Part shown: positions 1-5,138 of the stretch, one piece after another | How positions within the stretch are numbered: the first letter of the stretch is position 1 | How the letters are laid out: each line of letters starts with the position of its first letter | Source: Neorhizobium sp. UBA7851 | Lineage (GTDB): Bacteria; Pseudomonadota; Alphaproteobacteria; Rhizobiales; Rhizobiaceae | Direction: 5' to 3' | Length of the DNA stretch: 7,793 bases | NCBI GenBank assembly: GCA_002500765.1 | Contig: DLSX01000141.1 | Coordinates: forward strand, 1-7,793 | Notes under the pieces: model-generated | What the model was told of the DNA's origin: nothing | What the model saw: the letters and a program-made list of their open reading frames with translations, nothing else | The model's database searches: none | Translations under genes and position numbers: made by a program

Positions 1-554
1 TCGACGAGGCGCAGGAGGGCGAGACGTCCACCGCCATAGGCGCGTACCACGTCGAGCATGCGCCGGTCCGTCTGGCTGATGCCGGTGACGGTGGCGCTCA
101 TGGTGACGAAATAACAGCCGAGGGCCGCAAGCACGACGCGCGGCGTCATGCCGGAAAATGTCAGGACGAGGATCGGCGAAATGGCGATCGGCGGCAGCGC
201 GAAGAGCGCGACATTGAGGCCACGGCCGAGCCTTGCCGCAACCGGCGAGACGGCGAAGAGAATGCCGGCGAGGATGGCGAGGCCGTTGCCGATCAGGAAG
301 CCGAGAGATGCGCCTTGAAAGGTGGCGAGGATATGGGCGGGATAATCGCCGCGATCCGACCAGAAGCGGATGAGCACTTCGGTCGGGGCAGGCAGCGCGC
401 CGCCGGCGACGAGCTTGAAGCGGCCGAGGACTTCCCAAAGGACAAGCAGGATCGCCGCGTTGCGGAGCGCGGACCAGTGGCGGAAACCGGTTTCTCCTTT
501 GGCCGTCCCGGATGTCGTCTCCCTGGAAGCTCCAAGCGCCGTCTCAGTGGCCAT
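1..554 (-). CDS. ABC importer permease, SsuC/TauC/ThiX type (3' end beyond window)
   Basis: Inner-membrane permease of a binding-protein-dependent importer (BPD_transp_1 family), the partner of the adjacent ATPase and binding protein. The frame is open for 184 codons from the ATG at 554 down to the window edge; relatives are usually about 250-270 residues, so roughly the last third is missing. After a polar N-terminus of about 28 residues, hydrophobic segments lie near residues 32-45, 82-103, 113-134 and 138-158. A Pro-rich stretch (LPPIAISPIL, 120-129) resembles the corresponding region of SsuC/TauC permeases. The cytoplasmic EAA-type loop that contacts the ATPase begins near residue 167 (DVVRAYGGG) and runs into the window edge. 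The ATG at 554 has a GGAGG ribosome site 6 bases upstream and overlaps the ATPase 3' end by 11 bases, so the two are translationally coupled. No stop or frameshift is visible. The substrate cannot be read from the permease alone. Confidence 0.9.
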   Translation of the reverse strand, partial: MATETALGASRETTSGTAKGETGFRHWSALRNAAILLVLWEVLGRFKLVAGGALPAPTEVLIRFWSDRGDYPAHILATFQGASLGFLIGNGLAILAGILFAVSPVAARLGRGLNVALFALPPIAISPILVLTFSGMTPRVVLAALGCYFVTMSATVTGISQTDRRMLDVVRAYGGGRLALLRLV

Positions 555-1314
555 CCAGAGCCTCCGCGACCTGATCTTCCAGCGCGTGAAATTCCGGCGT
601 CGTGAACACTTCCGGAAGGCGTGGGCGGGCAAGCGGGATGTCGACGATCTTGCCGATGCGGCCCGGACGGCTCTGCATGACGACGACACGGTCGGCAAGG
701 AAAACGGCCTCGTCGATGCCGTGGGTAACGAGCAGGGTCGTGGCGCGGCTTTCCATCCAGATGCGCTGCAGTTCGAGATTCATCTGGCGGCGCAGAATCT
801 GGTCGAGCGCGCCGAAGGGTTCGTCGAGGAATAGGACCTTGGGATCGGTGACGAGGGCGCGGGCGATGGCAACGCGTTGGCGCATGCCGCCGGAGAGTTC
901 GCCGGGCAGCGCCTTTTCGAAACCTTTCAGGCCGACGAGGGCGATCAGTTCGGCAATCTTGGCGGTGAAATCGGCGCGTTTGCGGCCGAGCACGTCGAGT
1001 GGCAGGGCGATATTGTCCTCAACGCTGCGCCAGGGCATCAGAGCCGCGTCCTGGAAGGCTACGCCGGTGAGGCCGGCTTTCGCCGCCTGCTGCGGTTTCA
1101 TGCCGGCGATGCCAATCTCGCCCGATGTCGCATCATCGAGGCCGAGCGCAAGGCGCAGCATGGTGGACTTGCCGCAGCCGGACGGGCCGATCAGCGCCGT
1201 GAACGAGCCTGCGGGACAGGAAAGCGAAACATTGTCGAGCGCCTGAACGACAGTCCCGCGCCCCTGGAAGGAGCGCGAGACGGTTTCAAGCGTAATGCCG
1301 GTATCAGAGGTCAT
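544..1314 (-). CDS. ABC importer ATP-binding protein, SsuB/TauB/ThiZ type
   Basis: Cytoplasmic ATPase that powers the importer formed with the flanking permease and binding protein. With the ATG at 1314 it has 256 residues, a normal length for the nitrate/sulfonate/taurine/thiamin-precursor ATPase class. All catalytic motifs are intact: Walker A GPSGCGKST (43-51), Q-loop glutamine 88 (AFQD), signature LSGGMRQR (140-147), Walker B VLFLDEP (160-166) with Glu165, D-loop GALD (168-171) and switch His198 (VTHGIDEA). The start is a choice. A TTG at 1317 is in frame, but the ATG at 1314 shares its A with the binding-protein stop (TGATG) and has a weak GAAGAAG Shine-Dalgarno just upstream, so it is preferred. 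Its 3' end overlaps the permease start by 11 bases. The sequence does not separate taurine, sulfonate and thiamin-precursor ATPases; context favours the last. Confidence 0.95.
   Translation of the reverse strand: MTSDTGITLETVSRSFQGRGTVVQALDNVSLSCPAGSFTALIGPSGCGKSTMLRLALGLDDATSGEIGIAGMKPQQAAKAGLTGVAFQDAALMPWRSVEDNIALPLDVLGRKRADFTAKIAELIALVGLKGFEKALPGELSGGMRQRVAIARALVTDPKVLFLDEPFGALDQILRRQMNLELQRIWMESRATTLLVTHGIDEAVFLADRVVVMQSRPGRIGKIVDIPLARPRLPEVFTTPEFHALEDQVAEALDGH
561..565 (-). promoter_or_regulatory. Ribosome binding site (GGAGG) of the permease gene
   Basis: On the minus strand GGAGG lies 6 bases before the ATG at 554 and inside the last codons of the ATPase gene. This fixes the permease start and implies re-initiation or coupled translation after the ATPase stop at 544-546. 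Confidence 0.75.
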
Positions 1315-2285
1315 CAAACTTCTTCGAGAACGGTGGTGTCGAAGTATTCGCGCTTGGCGGTGATGCCGACGGCGGCAAGCGCTTCGATATTGGCGGCGAT
1401 CGCTTCCTCGCTCATGGAGAAGACGCCATTCGGATTTTCGATCAGCGGCTTCTGCGCGGTGTTGAAATAGACCTCGTTTTCGAGCGAGCGGCCGGTGCCC
1501 TTGAACCAGGTGTCGGCAAAGGTCTTCGGGAATGCCGTCGGGTCTGCGAGGTTTTCGTCCCAGCCCTTGCGGCTGGCCTTGAGGAAGGCGACGATTTCCT
1601 TGCGCTTGGCCTTCAAAGTTTCTTCGGTGACGACGACGGTGTCGTTGAAGATGGTGAAGCCGAAGTCATAGAGCAGGAAGGAGGTTGCTTCCTCGCCGGC
1701 CTGCTTGATCGTGAACGGCACGTTGGTGGTGAAATCGACCGAAGCGTCGATCTCGCCCTTGATCAGCGGGGTCGGGTCGTAGGCGTAAGGCACGATGTTG
1801 ACCTGGGCGCGGTCGATGCCGGAAATCTTCAGCATGGCTTCGACGGAGATGACGTTGACCGGCGGCACGGCGAGCGTCTTGCCGATCAGGTCCTTCGGCT
1901 CCTTGATCGGGTTTTTCGCCAGGGAAACGATGCCGATCGGGTTCTTCTGGTACTGGGCGCCGATGATCTTGAACGGCGCATCCTGTTCGACGATCGCCTT
2001 GATCGTCGTGTCGGGGGTGGTCAGGGTCAGGTCGGCCTTGCCGGCGATGATCGAGCTTTCCGGGATGACGTCCGGACCGCCGGAGAGATATTCCAGCTCA
2101 AGCCCGGCTTCCTTGTAATAACCCTTGTCGGCGGCGAGGAAATAGCCTGCAAACTCGGCATCGTTGATCCATGAGGCCTGGAAATTGAACGGGGTGGCGG
2201 CAGAGGCCATTCGGCCCATCATCGGCATGGTCGCGGCAGCGCCCATCAGGCCCATGAAATGGCGGCGGTTGAGGGAAAGATGCAT
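1314..2285 (-). CDS. Periplasmic substrate-binding protein, NMT1/THI5 (ThiY-like) family
   Basis: Solute-binding component of the importer, acting in the periplasm. It has 323 residues, normal for the family. The N-terminus carries a twin-arginine motif (NRRHFMGLMG, residues 6-15), a hydrophobic core and an Ala-Ser-Ala at 27-29, so Tat export with cleavage near residue 29/30 is predicted. The mature start with GYFLAADKGYYKEAGLELE (47-65) and a following GGPDV (69-73) is typical of the NMT1/THI5 group that includes the formylaminopyrimidine binder ThiY. The KEPKDLIGKTLAV (128-140) and DPTPLIKGEIDASVDF (170-185) segments are the family's usual lobe-hinge regions. The ATG at 2285 has an AAGGAA ribosome site 7 bases upstream. 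It lies 45 bases after the COG0212 stop and its own stop overlaps the ATPase start by one base. Related binders take riboflavin, sulfonates or other heterocycles, so pyrimidine binding is an inference from family and neighbours. Confidence 0.9.
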   Translation of the reverse strand: MHLSLNRRHFMGLMGAAATMPMMGRMASAATPFNFQASWINDAEFAGYFLAADKGYYKEAGLELEYLSGGPDVIPESSIIAGKADLTLTTPDTTIKAIVEQDAPFKIIGAQYQKNPIGIVSLAKNPIKEPKDLIGKTLAVPPVNVISVEAMLKISGIDRAQVNIVPYAYDPTPLIKGEIDASVDFTTNVPFTIKQAGEEATSFLLYDFGFTIFNDTVVVTEETLKAKRKEIVAFLKASRKGWDENLADPTAFPKTFADTWFKGTGRSLENEVYFNTAQKPLIENPNGVFSMSEEAIAANIEALAAVGITAKREYFDTTVLEEV

Positions 2286-2312
2286 CGGGCTGTTCCTTGT
2301 TTGTCGGGGTGT

Positions 2313-2325
2313 AGTTTTGAAAACT
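2313..2325. repeat. Short perfect palindrome AGTTTT-G-AAAACT between COG0212 and binding-protein genes
   Basis: Six-base perfect arms around a single G, in the 45-base gap 2286-2330. The one-base centre allows only a small 4-bp hairpin, so a transcript structure would be weak. It loosely resembles the GTTTCA/TGAAAC half-sites of the divergent control region and could be a weak protein site or chance. The rest of the gap holds only the AAGGAA ribosome site at 2293-2298. Confidence 0.4.
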
Positions 2326-2330
2326 GTCTG

Positions 2331-3068
2331 TCAGGCGATGCCGCGCATGCGGGCAAGCTCTCTAAGCGGTGGCGTGTCTGTGATCTCGTCGCGCGTCAGC
2401 CGCTCCCACTTTATGCCGCGGGGGCGCCGGTTGTGGCGCTCGACCGTTGCAAGGCGGTTCGGCGTGGCGATGAAGTCCACCTGGATATCGGTTTCACTGG
2501 GGCTCAGCTGCTCATCGACGACCTGGACATCATGGACGATCGCCGCGACCGGCGTCCTTTCGTCTGCCAGGCCGAGATCGGTGAACATGCCCCATTCGAG
2601 ATCGAAATAGGTGTGGCCCTTGCCGAAGCGAATACCGTCCTTCGTCACCGCCGATGCGCCGGTGGCAAGCAGGTCGAAACGGCCGATTGCGGTCAGTTCC
2701 TCGAGATTGATCGGGCGGGCGAAATGCTCCATGCCGTCGAGCCATGCGGCGAAGGGAGCGGCCTCCGGCGGAACCACGCCTGGTGCCATGTAGAGAAAGC
2801 CGCGCTGCATGTTGTAGGTCGACATGACGAATGCCTTGCCCTCGACGATCAGCCGGCGGCGCAGCTCGGTCATGGAATTGTCGGGCGTGACAAAGGCGAG
2901 CTTCGAGCCGGTAAAGGCCGGAAGTGCCGCTATCCGGTCGGTTGCCTGCTCGACGCCTTCGAAATCCGGAATGAACTCGCTGAAACTCAGATGAAAGCGC
3001 GTGTCGGGGCGAGCGACAACCTTGAGGTTGTCCCATATTCTCTGCCGGATCACGCGTGGTTGTGCCAT
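2331..3068 (-). CDS. COG0212 protein (5-formyltetrahydrofolate cyclo-ligase paralogue, MTHFSD-like)
   Basis: Soluble, presumably cytoplasmic 245-residue protein of the 5-FTHF cyclo-ligase fold. It matches the COG0212/MTHFSD branch rather than true cyclo-ligase. An RIWDNL start (10-15) and an IPDFEG segment (33-38) are present. The glycine motif reads RFGKGHTYFDLEWG (147-160), where true cyclo-ligases have R-L-G-x-G-x-G-Y-Y-D-R and COG0212 proteins have R-x-G-K-G-x-x-x-x-D-L-E. VHDVQVVDE (178-186) and DIQVDFIATP (194-203) are further branch hallmarks. Published work on this paralogue reports that it lacks cyclo-ligase activity and clusters with thiamin metabolism or transport genes; its reaction is unknown. 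It is the first gene of the importer operon and sits behind a predicted RpiR-controlled promoter. Two adjacent ATGs exist (3071 and 3068). The AGAGG ribosome site is only 2 bases from the first and 5 from the second, so 3068 is chosen. Automatic annotation as a folate enzyme would probably be wrong. Confidence 0.9.
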   Translation of the reverse strand: MAQPRVIRQRIWDNLKVVARPDTRFHLSFSEFIPDFEGVEQATDRIAALPAFTGSKLAFVTPDNSMTELRRRLIVEGKAFVMSTYNMQRGFLYMAPGVVPPEAAPFAAWLDGMEHFARPINLEELTAIGRFDLLATGASAVTKDGIRFGKGHTYFDLEWGMFTDLGLADERTPVAAIVHDVQVVDEQLSPSETDIQVDFIATPNRLATVERHNRRPRGIKWERLTRDEITDTPPLRELARMRGIA

Positions 3069-3073
3069 CATGG

Positions 3074-3078
3074 CCTCT
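3074..3078 (-). promoter_or_regulatory. Ribosome binding site (AGAGG) deciding the COG0212 start
   Basis: AGAGG on the minus strand is 2 bases before the ATG at 3071 and 5 bases before the ATG at 3068. The latter spacing is workable and the former is too short, which favours the second ATG. Confidence 0.55.
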
Positions 3079-3114
3079 GTTTCAATGTTTCATAATTGTG
3101 AAACAATAGTTTCA
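3078..3114. promoter_or_regulatory. Cluster of GTTTCA/TGAAAC half-sites, probable RpiR operator
   Basis: Four copies of one hexamer lie in 37 bases: GTTTCA at 3079-3084, 3087-3092 and 3109-3114, and its complement TGAAAC at 3099-3104. Two dyads result. One is TGTTTCA/TGAAACA with a 6-base spacer (3086-3105); the other is TGAAAC-AATA-GTTTCA (3099-3114). Their centres are 11 bp apart, about one helical turn, and they share the TGAAAC half-site. RpiR-family repressors bind dyads of this general kind and often control the adjacent divergent gene, so this is the predicted operator for the regulator at 3169. It covers the predicted importer promoter, which implies repression by steric blocking. Confidence 0.75.
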
Positions 3115-3123
3115 TTGTTGCAA
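3095..3123 (-). promoter_or_regulatory. Predicted sigma-70 promoter of the COG0212-ABC operon
   Basis: Reading leftward, TTGCAA (3123-3118) as a -35 box is followed after 17 bases by CACAAT (3100-3095) as a -10 box, each matching four of six consensus bases. Transcription would start near 3088, giving a leader of about 20 bases with no room for a riboswitch. The boxes lie on and beside the half-site cluster. TTGCAA is self-complementary and could also serve as a -35 for the rightward regulator gene, but the rightward -10 candidates (for example TTATGC at 3141-3146) are poor. Confidence 0.45.
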
Positions 3124-3168
3124 GAGGGGTGCTAGTCTTTTTATGCAGAGCGGCAAACCGGAGAAATC

Positions 3169-4014
3169 ATGGCCTCGCGTCTCGTCTTGCGCATTCAGGA
3201 ACGCTACCAGCGGCTGACAGCCGGCGAGCAGAAGCTTGCCCAGCTGATTCTCGACCGGCAGGACGATATCCTGACCCATTCGGCCACCGAGATCGCCGAA
3301 ATGGCGGGGGTTTCCAAGGCAACTGCCGCGCGTTTCTTCCAGCATCTCGGCTATGCCGACTTTAACGAAGTAAAGCTGCAGGCGCGTGAAGAGCGCAACC
3401 GCACGGAGCCTTATGGTTATTCCGTCACGCAGTCGGAACAGGTGGCGCTGGGGCGCACGATCGGCGCGCATCTGGAACTCGAGCTGAAGAACCTCACCAA
3501 GACATTCGAGGAAATGCGCTCCGACAAGGTGCGCCAGGCAGCGGAGCTGATCGGGGCCGCGCCGAAGGTTTGGGTTCTCGGGCTCGGTGTGGAAGAGGGC
3601 GTGGCGCGCTATGCGCGGCTGGTCTTCTCGCGATTGAGGCACAGCGTGATGATCCTCGGCATCAACCAGGGATCATGGGCGGAAGATCTGGCGATGACCG
3701 GGCCGAAGGATGTGCTGCTCCTGGTGACCCTGCCGCCGCATCAGCCGATCCTGAAACCGATTCTCAGCCACGCGGCGACGAGCCGTCTCAACATCATCAC
3801 CATCACCGACCGCAATTCGATGCTGGAGGCGCAGCGATATTCGAATGTCGTGCTGCCCTGTCATGTGGCGAGTTTTGCGCTCGGGCCTTCGCATACGACG
3901 ATATTGAGCACCGTAAGGCTTTTGGCGCTGACCTATGCGGCGCATGCCGGGCGTTCGGCCCAGCAGCGCACCGAAATCATCGCGGCCATCCATGAGGAAC
4001 TCGGCGACCTTTAG
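3169..4014 (+). CDS. RpiR-family transcriptional regulator (HTH_6 + SIS domain)
   Basis: DNA-binding regulator, most likely the local repressor of the divergent importer operon and of itself. It has 281 residues, standard for the family. The N-terminal HTH_6 domain spans about residues 1-77, with the helix-turn-helix around SATEIAEMAGVSKATAARFF (38-57). The C-terminal SIS domain runs from about 125 to the end, opening with KVWVLGLGVEEG (133-144). Phosphosugar-binding SIS domains usually carry a Ser-rich loop of the S-x-S-G-x-T kind after the second strand; here that place reads LVTLPPHQP (185-193), so the ligand pocket is atypical. The ATG at 3169 has GGAG at 3160-3163, five bases upstream. 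The gene is separated from the COG0212 gene by the half-site cluster and converges on the yhhJ-like gene with 8 bases between stop codons. Its regulon and ligand are inferred from position only. Confidence 0.93.
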   Translation: MASRLVLRIQERYQRLTAGEQKLAQLILDRQDDILTHSATEIAEMAGVSKATAARFFQHLGYADFNEVKLQAREERNRTEPYGYSVTQSEQVALGRTIGAHLELELKNLTKTFEEMRSDKVRQAAELIGAAPKVWVLGLGVEEGVARYARLVFSRLRHSVMILGINQGSWAEDLAMTGPKDVLLLVTLPPHQPILKPILSHAATSRLNIITITDRNSMLEAQRYSNVVLPCHVASFALGPSHTTILSTVRLLALTYAAHAGRSAQQRTEIIAAIHEELGDL

Positions 4015-4022
4015 CGCCTAGT

Positions 4023-5135
4023 CTATCTCAGGAACTTTCGGAAACGGCGCAATGCAAGTGCGAAAAGCACGGCGCCGATGACCAGGAGTGCCAGGAGCTG
4101 CGGCCAGACGACATCGAGCCCGGCGCCGCGGAACAGCACCGCCTGGGCGAGGATGACGAAATGCGTATTGGGGGCAAGGAGCATGATATACTGGATGATA
4201 TCCGGCATGCTTTCGCGTGGTGTCATGGCGCCCGAGAGGACCTGAAGCGGCAGGAGCACGAGGATCAAGAGCAGGCCGAATTGCGGCATGGAGCCTGCGA
4301 CCGTCGCCAGGAATATGCCCATCGAGGTGGTGGCGAACAAAAACAGCGCCGTGCCGGCGACAAAGACCGCCGACGATCCTTCGATCGGGATCGCCAGCAG
4401 CCCCCTGACGATGACGGACAGGGCGAAGCTCGACGCCAGCAGCACGACGAGGCCCATCGACCATATCTTGCTGAGCATGATCTCGGTGGGTGTGACCGGC
4501 ATGACGAGCAGGTGCTCGATCGTGCCGTGTTCGCGTTCGCGGATGAGGGCTGCCCCCGTCAATACGATGGAGAGCAGGGTGATCGAGGTGATGATATTGG
4601 TGATCGAGCCGAACCAGGATTTTTCCAGTGAAGGATTGAAGCGTGCGCGCAGCGTGAGGTCGACCGGCAGGCTGTTTGCGCCGCGGTAACGGTCGAGGAA
4701 TTCGCTGACCTCATTTCCGACAATCGTCTGGATATAGCCGCTGCCGCTGAACGCCTGGCTCATCCGGGTCGCATCGACATTGAGCTGGATGACGGGCTGC
4801 TGGCCGGCCAGGACATCGCGCTGGAAATCCGGCGGAATGTCGAGCGCGAACGTGTCGAGGCCGGCATCCATGCGGCTGTCCATCTCGGCAACCGAGATCT
4901 GTTTCGGGGGTGTGAAATAGGGTGGCATGAAGGCTGTGCCGATACGGCCCGACAACGGCGACTGATCCTCGTCGACGATGGCGACGGCGGCATTGTTGAG
5001 CGTTTCCGGCATGGCGCTGGAGCCGGTATAGATCTGCAGGCTGAAGGCGTAGACGATGAGGGCGAGCAGCATCGGATCGCGGAGGAGACCGCGCAATTCC
5101 TTGAGGCCGAGCTGGAAGATGTTGGACGAGAACAT
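4023..5135 (-). CDS. yhhJ: ABC-2 type exporter permease, YhhJ-like
   Basis: Inner-membrane subunit of an ABC-2 exporter, the expected partner of the RbbA-like protein encoded just upstream. It has 370 residues, close to E. coli YhhJ. The layout is one N-terminal membrane segment (about 22-38), a large periplasmic domain (about 39-172), then a cluster of membrane segments near 177-197, 225-245, 256-280, 284-303 and 343-362. The cytoplasmic ABC-2 hallmark follows the second segment: REREHGTIEHLLVMPVTP (199-216). The same element is found in the C-terminal part of the RbbA-like protein (REKELGSIINLYVTPVT), so the two membrane parts are homologous and probably pair. The ATG at 5135 is 3 bases after the rbbA stop with AGGAG inside the rbbA 3' end, so translation is coupled. 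In E. coli this set includes an HlyD-type adaptor, suggesting export across the envelope. The exported compound is unknown. Confidence 0.93.
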   Translation of the reverse strand: MFSSNIFQLGLKELRGLLRDPMLLALIVYAFSLQIYTGSSAMPETLNNAAVAIVDEDQSPLSGRIGTAFMPPYFTPPKQISVAEMDSRMDAGLDTFALDIPPDFQRDVLAGQQPVIQLNVDATRMSQAFSGSGYIQTIVGNEVSEFLDRYRGANSLPVDLTLRARFNPSLEKSWFGSITNIITSITLLSIVLTGAALIREREHGTIEHLLVMPVTPTEIMLSKIWSMGLVVLLASSFALSVIVRGLLAIPIEGSSAVFVAGTALFLFATTSMGIFLATVAGSMPQFGLLLILVLLPLQVLSGAMTPRESMPDIIQYIMLLAPNTHFVILAQAVLFRGAGLDVVWPQLLALLVIGAVLFALALRRFRKFLR

Positions 5136-5138
5136 GGG

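Noticed and set aside
602..1470. Two overlapping plus-strand open frames opposite the importer ATPase gene
   Set aside because: They are shadows of the ATPase, which has every ABC motif intact; neither has a convincing ribosome site or family signature.
1..2285. Firm assignment of the importer as a taurine, alkanesulfonate or nitrate transporter
   Set aside because: ATPase and permease are of the class shared by all these systems, no sulfonatase or nitrate gene is present, and the binding protein and COG0212 neighbour fit a thiamin-related role better. The substrate is left open.
2259..3095. Long plus-strand open frame (278 codons) opposite the COG0212 gene
   Set aside because: It is the antisense of a gene with clear family motifs, its product has no recognisable domain, and its composition is that of a high-GC shadow frame.
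3072..3168. TPP (THI-box) riboswitch ahead of the importer operon
   Set aside because: The predicted leader is only about 20 bases, the whole divergent region is about 100 bases, and no CTGAGA/thi-box core is visible on either strand.
4046..4076. GGCGC...GCGCC with an inner GTGC-GAAAA-GCAC hairpin as a terminator for rpiR
   Set aside because: It lies inside the coding end of the yhhJ-like gene, has short broken arms and no following T-tract on either strand.
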